From Solen grandis (Eukaryota; Mollusca; Bivalvia; Adapedonta; Solenidae): DNA of 64,000 nt. Shown piece by piece: positions 59,792-64,000 of this stretch (position 1 is the first letter of the stretch; the number at the start of each line of letters is the position of its first letter). Below the pieces are notes generated by a model. The model made no database searches and had not been told where the DNA came from. It worked only from the letters and a program-made list of their open reading frames with translations. The DNA lies in the NCBI GenBank assembly GCA_021229015.1, contig CM037788.1, positions 52,903,360 through 52,967,359 of the forward strand. The letters run 5' to 3'. A program made the position numbers and the translations under genes.

Positions 59792-60183
59792 GTATGATTT
59801 TTGTGTGTGTGTTATGAATATACTAGATTTGTGCATAGAAAGAGCTTGTAAACACAAATAACAGTGTCAGTGTCGCAAATTGACTTCATGAAACTAGGTA
59901 ATAAATTAAGAATGATTGCCTAAAAGAAAGTTATGACAACTTAAATTTAAACCATATGGTCACATCTTACCTTGTTATATTCAGCTTTTATGAAATAATT
60001 CAATATAGTCATGGTTACCCAGATGAGTGAAAATAAATGCCCACGTTGGCTCTATTTATTCTAATAAAACAGATTAAAAGATTTTTTTGGGAGAAACTGG
60101 GACATTGACTAATGTTCACATTTCCTATAGCTAATTGAAAATATTACCTACAGAAATGAAAACATTAAAATGTTTATTTCCAG

Positions 60184-60278
60184 ATGAAAATTTGGCATCC
60201 AGCACCATGGCAGTTATCCCTAGCTCCGATGACCACTATTACCCAAAACGAGGGGTCAGAGTAGATAAATGTTTCTAC
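60184..60278 (+). CDS. Probable BEN-domain gene, exon 5
   Basis: 95 nt between acceptor tttccag and donor gtatgt, entering in phase 1 and leaving at a codon boundary. It encodes NDENLASSTMAVIPSSDD, then HYYPKRGVRVDKCFY. It joins the coiled coil of exon 4 to the BEN-like exon 6 with no stop. The intron after it (2.2 kb) carries a SINE and a Tigger-type relic. Confidence 0.6.
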
Positions 60279-60521
60279 GTATGTATAGTTTTAATTATTA
60301 TTTGGTACTGAACCACATGTAGGCTGTCATACTTTATGAATGCATGAACAAACAAAATTAAACAACTGCAGATCTACATTGTGATCCTCCTTATATGGCA
60401 ATATATTAAGTTAAATTGTGAAAAACAATCAAACAACAATATTAACCTAATTGTAGTTACATGTATATATGTACATTATAGTAACTATAACTTTATATAT
60501 GATACAGATATGGAGATTTAT

Positions 60522-60690
60522 CCAGTTGCGACAATATTCAGTCATATAGTGACATCTAGCTAATTTTGGGTGGAGGTAAACCAGGGTGCACAAAGGCATC
60601 TTGGTCGAACCACCATCCTACCACAAGCTAGCTGGAAGGCTTAGTCACATGAAAATCTGAATGACTGGCCTACATTAAGGAATTGAACCC
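60522..60690 (-). repeat. SINE family B in intron 5 of the BEN-type gene
   Basis: Plus-strand text gcgacaatattcagtcatat, gacatctagctaatt and aagctagctggaaggctt is the complement of the family body; the head is degraded (ggaattgaaccc). Confidence 0.7.
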
Positions 60691-60753
60691 TTTTGAACAT
60701 TTCAAATTATGGTCAAAGATGCCTATATATCCCATATTAAAATATTTTTATAA

Positions 60754-61642
60754 CTCGATATCGTACTAAATGATGTTAAATCATACCTCGATTTAATTTA
60801 CCGGTCCCGACATTGATAAATCAGACATAATTACCCTTTGTAAGTCGATAAGGTTGATTGGCTTCTACCGCCGAAGTGTGAAAGCCAATTATCAAGCTGA
60901 GACTTCGCACCGTTAGAAAAACACCTCGTGAAAACAAACTGATGACAGACGGTAACAAGCGGTCCGCATTAATTGCTGACATGAGTGATTATTGTCTGGT
61001 GTCAAATATGTTTATATACAGTGGACATCAGTAATTTCTCCACTTTTCAACGATGTCTACCAACGATACACTACTACCAGCTGAACAATCCAGTGAAGGG
61101 CCCGGTACTCAACCCGGGAGGATAACTGGATCGGTTGAACGTAGAGGTGTAAAACGAAAGCTTGAAACTAAGTCGTATGAGCAGAAATACACACTTTTGA
61201 CTATAATAGAAAAAGAAAATCTGTCAATTAAGGACTTTTTTGTGAAGTTTACAAGCCGCTAAGGGTAAACGTCATGGTTGTGTTTATCTAACGATCACCT
61301 GTACGGCGTCCACCATTTGTAATATGTACGTACATTTATATACAATGTAAATGTTGCCCATTAAATGTGTTTTATAAAGATGTGCTTTTTAAACATTATC
61401 TAATGCATTTTCGTTTGTGCTTTGATATTTTTTTCTCTTTTACAATGTGTTTTCTAGTTGATTAATATGATTAAAATACATGTAAGAAATAAATATCGAG
61501 TTAATGTTTTTCTCCGATACCCTATAAGTAATTAACTATAGAATAAATCCCAAATATATAAAAACATCGTATAGCTCGTTCTATGTCATACCTCGATCAA
61601 AAAGTAAAGTCCCCTCAATATCGAGGTAACGGGACTGGACTG
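60754..61642 (+). mobile_element. Tigger/pogo-type element relic with truncated transposase
   Basis: The right end, read on the minus strand, starts TA then CAGTCCAGTCCCGTTACCTC and continues GATATTGAGG, like Tigger termini with their TA target. The left side has ACTCGATATCG and TACCTCGATTTAA, a partial mirror of the right, but its extreme end is not clear. Inside, an ORF at 61053-61262 encodes KRKLETKSYEQKYTLLTIIE and KENLSIKDF, resembling the first helix-turn-helix of Tigger/CENP-B-like transposases, then stops early (FVKFTSR). Most of the transposase is deleted. The element sits in intron 5 of the BEN-type gene. Confidence 0.6.
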
Positions 61643-62438
61643 TACTTTCTGTTCATTAATTCATGTTTTTTCTTTGTTCACTTTGATACAAACACATAGA
61701 AATTAGTGTCAATTTAAAAGAAAGGCATGCATTCCTAACAATAAAATATAGATTCAATTTTTAGTCCAGGATTTATAAGGATAAAAACTCATAAAGATTA
61801 ATCAAGATATATTAATACCAATTAAATATATAAATACCAATTAAATAAAGTGTGCCAATTAAATATTCTAGCTTGTATTATATTTTGTGCCATTAATTCT
61901 TCTATTTTTTTTTTCTTAATTGAATTAAAAATAATAAGATTATAGTTGCATGACCTAATTAATACAAATGTTTAAGAGGTACAGATAATTATATATGATA
62001 AATATTTTTAAATATAGGTATTGTTTTCCTGTGACATCACTCTTATATATGTAACCTTTATTGTGAAGGAGAATTTTTAAATGGACAATATAGCTAGGAT
62101 ATATAAAAATCAAGTTATATCTCTTGTGCACTTAAGGAAAGAAATTTTTCTATTTTTAATGAATAAACAGAATTAAACAAAAGCAAGAACAAAACAAAAT
62201 CATCACTTTTGTATGAAGATTGATATCTATGCCATTTTATATCTCTATCAATAATTGCGATGACAGCTCTTTAATTTAACTTCAAGCTAAGTTTTCTCTT
62301 ATTCAGAACTTTTAAACTGAACATGCAGTCACTGTAATGCTTAACAATTATTTAACCATAACATTATTGTATTAATACTTATTCATTTATTGATGAAAAT
62401 AAACAATGTGAATCAATTACATTTTAACTATTTTTCAG

Positions 62439-62670
62439 ACTGAGGTAGAAACAGATTGTATCCCTCCCAAACATTATGTACCATTAAGTACTGGTCACCC
62501 AATCTATGTGCCCAGTGCCTGGCTAAAACAGACAGAGGCGACGTTTCGGGGGAAATCTTCTTCCTTTTGTTTGAAGATGCTAATGAATGGCTTCTATACC
62601 CCCAACGACATCTGTAAGGGGATGACCGCATACAGTATGCTGAAAACAAGCATTGGGGCTAGTTTGCAAG
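62439..62670 (+). CDS. Probable BEN-domain gene, exon 6 (BEN domain, first part)
   Basis: 232 nt between acceptor tttttcag and donor gtactt, phase 0 in and phase 1 out. It encodes TEVETDCIPPKHYVPLSTG, HPIYVPSAWLKQTEATFRGK, SSSFCLKMLMNGFYTPNDIC and KGMTAYSMLKTSIGASLQ. The order I/V-x-V-P-x-x-W-L, then a helix with a hydrophobic L.LM core, then further helices, matches the BEN fold, a small alpha-helical DNA- or protein-binding domain of chromatin factors. Sequence identity to known BEN proteins is low and I cannot run a profile search. Confidence 0.66.
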
Positions 62671-62984
62671 GTACTTTTCTTCATCATTTTATTTGCATAT
62701 ATGATGATCAATAAAATTGTTTGCATATACAAACATTGTAACACCAGTATACAATATGTTATAGACCTTCCAGTGTTGGAAAGTTTAGGAATTTTGGGGC
62801 TTAATCAGATATTAAATATTTTGTCTGATTATTTCAAGGGCATACAATATTAAAACTCCAAAAAATACGCTATTAATTCTAATATTTGAATGCGACAGTC
62901 ATATAATATTATTCAAAACTGATGTACTTATACATATATGCTTATCTGGTTCATTTCCTGTTTTACAATGCCACAATTCGCCTC

Positions 62985-63218
62985 GTAAAAGTCGTAAAAA
63001 ATGGTACTGGTATAGCTCCCTTGCTTGGCGCTCAGCATATATAAGGGTAGTTCAAGGACTGGTTGGCCTTGTGTCTGGATAATGTGACTGGGTGTGGTAT
63101 CATGCCACACGTCTATGGCCTGATACTACAGTGTGGCAGCCCTGTATCTGTCTCAAGTAGACATAGACCCCAAATGACTAAAATACTGTCGATTGGACTT
63201 AAACACAAAAAACAAACA
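62985..63218 (+). repeat. SINE family A in intron 6 of the BEN-type gene
   Basis: Well-preserved body: gcttggcgctcagcatatat, ggataatgtgactgggtgtg, gtctcaagtagacatag, tail aaacacaaaaaacaaac. It ends about 65 bp before the last exon. The head is missing. Confidence 0.85.
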
Positions 63219-63283
63219 TACCACAAGTATATTGATCCATCACATTCGCATAAAGTAAAAATATTTTTCTGTAATTGCTTCAG

Positions 63284-63390
63284 CCTATGCAGTGGAAGTC
63301 CTCAAAATGGACAGAAGTCTGATCGTGAAAGCCATAAACACTAAAATCCACACTCTCCTGAGGGCAAAGAAGAATATGGATCAGCATTAA
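63284..63390 (+). CDS. Probable BEN-domain gene, last exon
   Basis: After acceptor ttgcttcag the exon completes the phase-1 codon and reads AYAVEVLKMDRSLIVKAINT, then KIHTLLRAKKNMDQH and TAA at 63388-63390. The basic final helix with R/K residues is usual at the end of BEN domains. The full model is 569 residues if the internal TGA in exon 4 is passed. No clear AATAAA was seen in the 100 bp after the stop. Confidence 0.64.
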
Positions 63391-64000
63391 GGACTAAAAT
63401 TTCAAACAAGACATTACTTTCCATAAGTGAACAAGTACAGAGACACTAAATAATTACATTCTTTTATCATCAGTTAGCATAAAATATAAGGATGTCCTCA
63501 ATAGATCATTTTTCAATGCATTTATGTACATAAACTATGTGTGCAGGTTTTATTGTGCAGATTAAATTTGTTTAAAGTTGAAAACTTTTGACTTAAATTA
63601 GCTTAATTGACAGAAAAATATTTTGGTTTTCCACCTAGAACCCACTTTAATTAGCAACCACCTATTTTCTTTATATTAATAGTGTATTAATTATATTGAT
63701 AGTGTATATTGTTAATAAGCATATATAATGATATGCAGTAATTTGCTGAGCCTGGTACGTACCATGTATTTTTCCTCTTGTTGCCAGAATATTTTACATA
63801 TGTTGATACTCATTTAAAAGATAAATATCTAATAGATAAATATCATTGGCTTAATTAATTTGAAAATTGTTTACGATCAAATTAATAACAATTATGCATG
63901 ATTATTAATTCAAATCTGTATTTACTTTGCCTTTTTAGTCTTCTAGTTTTATTCCAGTCATTTAATATTGTAGTATTTCTATGTATGGGTTCAAACTGTT

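Overview
Animal nuclear DNA, most likely from a bivalve mollusc. The evidence is large introns with GT-AG splice sites, a GABA-B receptor gene in small exons, a secreted coiled-coil/C1q gene of the type expanded in bivalves, two abundant tRNA-headed SINE families, and many hairpin-ended repeats of the kind that fill clam genomes. The clade call is inference; no species is assigned. A run of 100 N (40601-40700) marks an assembly gap, so linkage across it is not proven.

Layout. 1-12382 is intron or intergenic sequence with a SINE, a piggyBac-type MITE and a larger inverted-repeat element. 12383-23003 holds four consecutive plus-strand coding exons (171, 102, 66 and 192 nt, all phase 0) of the ligand-binding Venus-flytrap domain of GABA-B receptor subunit 1. 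The exons before and after these are not in the window as far as I can see. One of these introns carries a 3.48-kb foldback element made almost wholly of inverted arrays of a ~59-bp repeat, and that element is itself inserted in a SINE. 23.0-28.4 kb is SINE-rich, with one SINE inserted in another (perfect 12-bp target duplication) and one SINE palindrome. 28.4-32.4 kb (minus) holds a broken C1q gene (signal peptide, coiled coil, C1q domain; several frameshifts), three older relics of its C1q exon, and a 30-bp minisatellite just upstream of its start. 32.4-48.1 kb is gene-poor: SINEs, a 48-bp minisatellite, the gap, and several hairpin-ended repeat families.

48.7-51.3 kb (minus) is a decayed transposase of the TNP2 (CACTA/EnSpm) type. 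51.5-56.4 kb is repeats: two Helitron-like elements and two tandem copies of an element whose ends are inverted clusters of a 13-bp motif. 56.8-63.4 kb (plus) is a seven-exon gene whose splice phases all fit: a short basic N-terminus, a WYIVKFYDG-type module, a Lys-rich stretch, a long Pro/Ser/Gln repeat exon, a coiled coil and a probable BEN domain. Its reading frame is interrupted by a single in-frame TGA, and the repeat exon shows a pair of compensating frame changes.

The genes do not form a pathway. The theme is a conserved neuronal receptor gene and a BEN-type gene surrounded by intense mobile-element activity, with several nested or foldback elements that deserve proper description.
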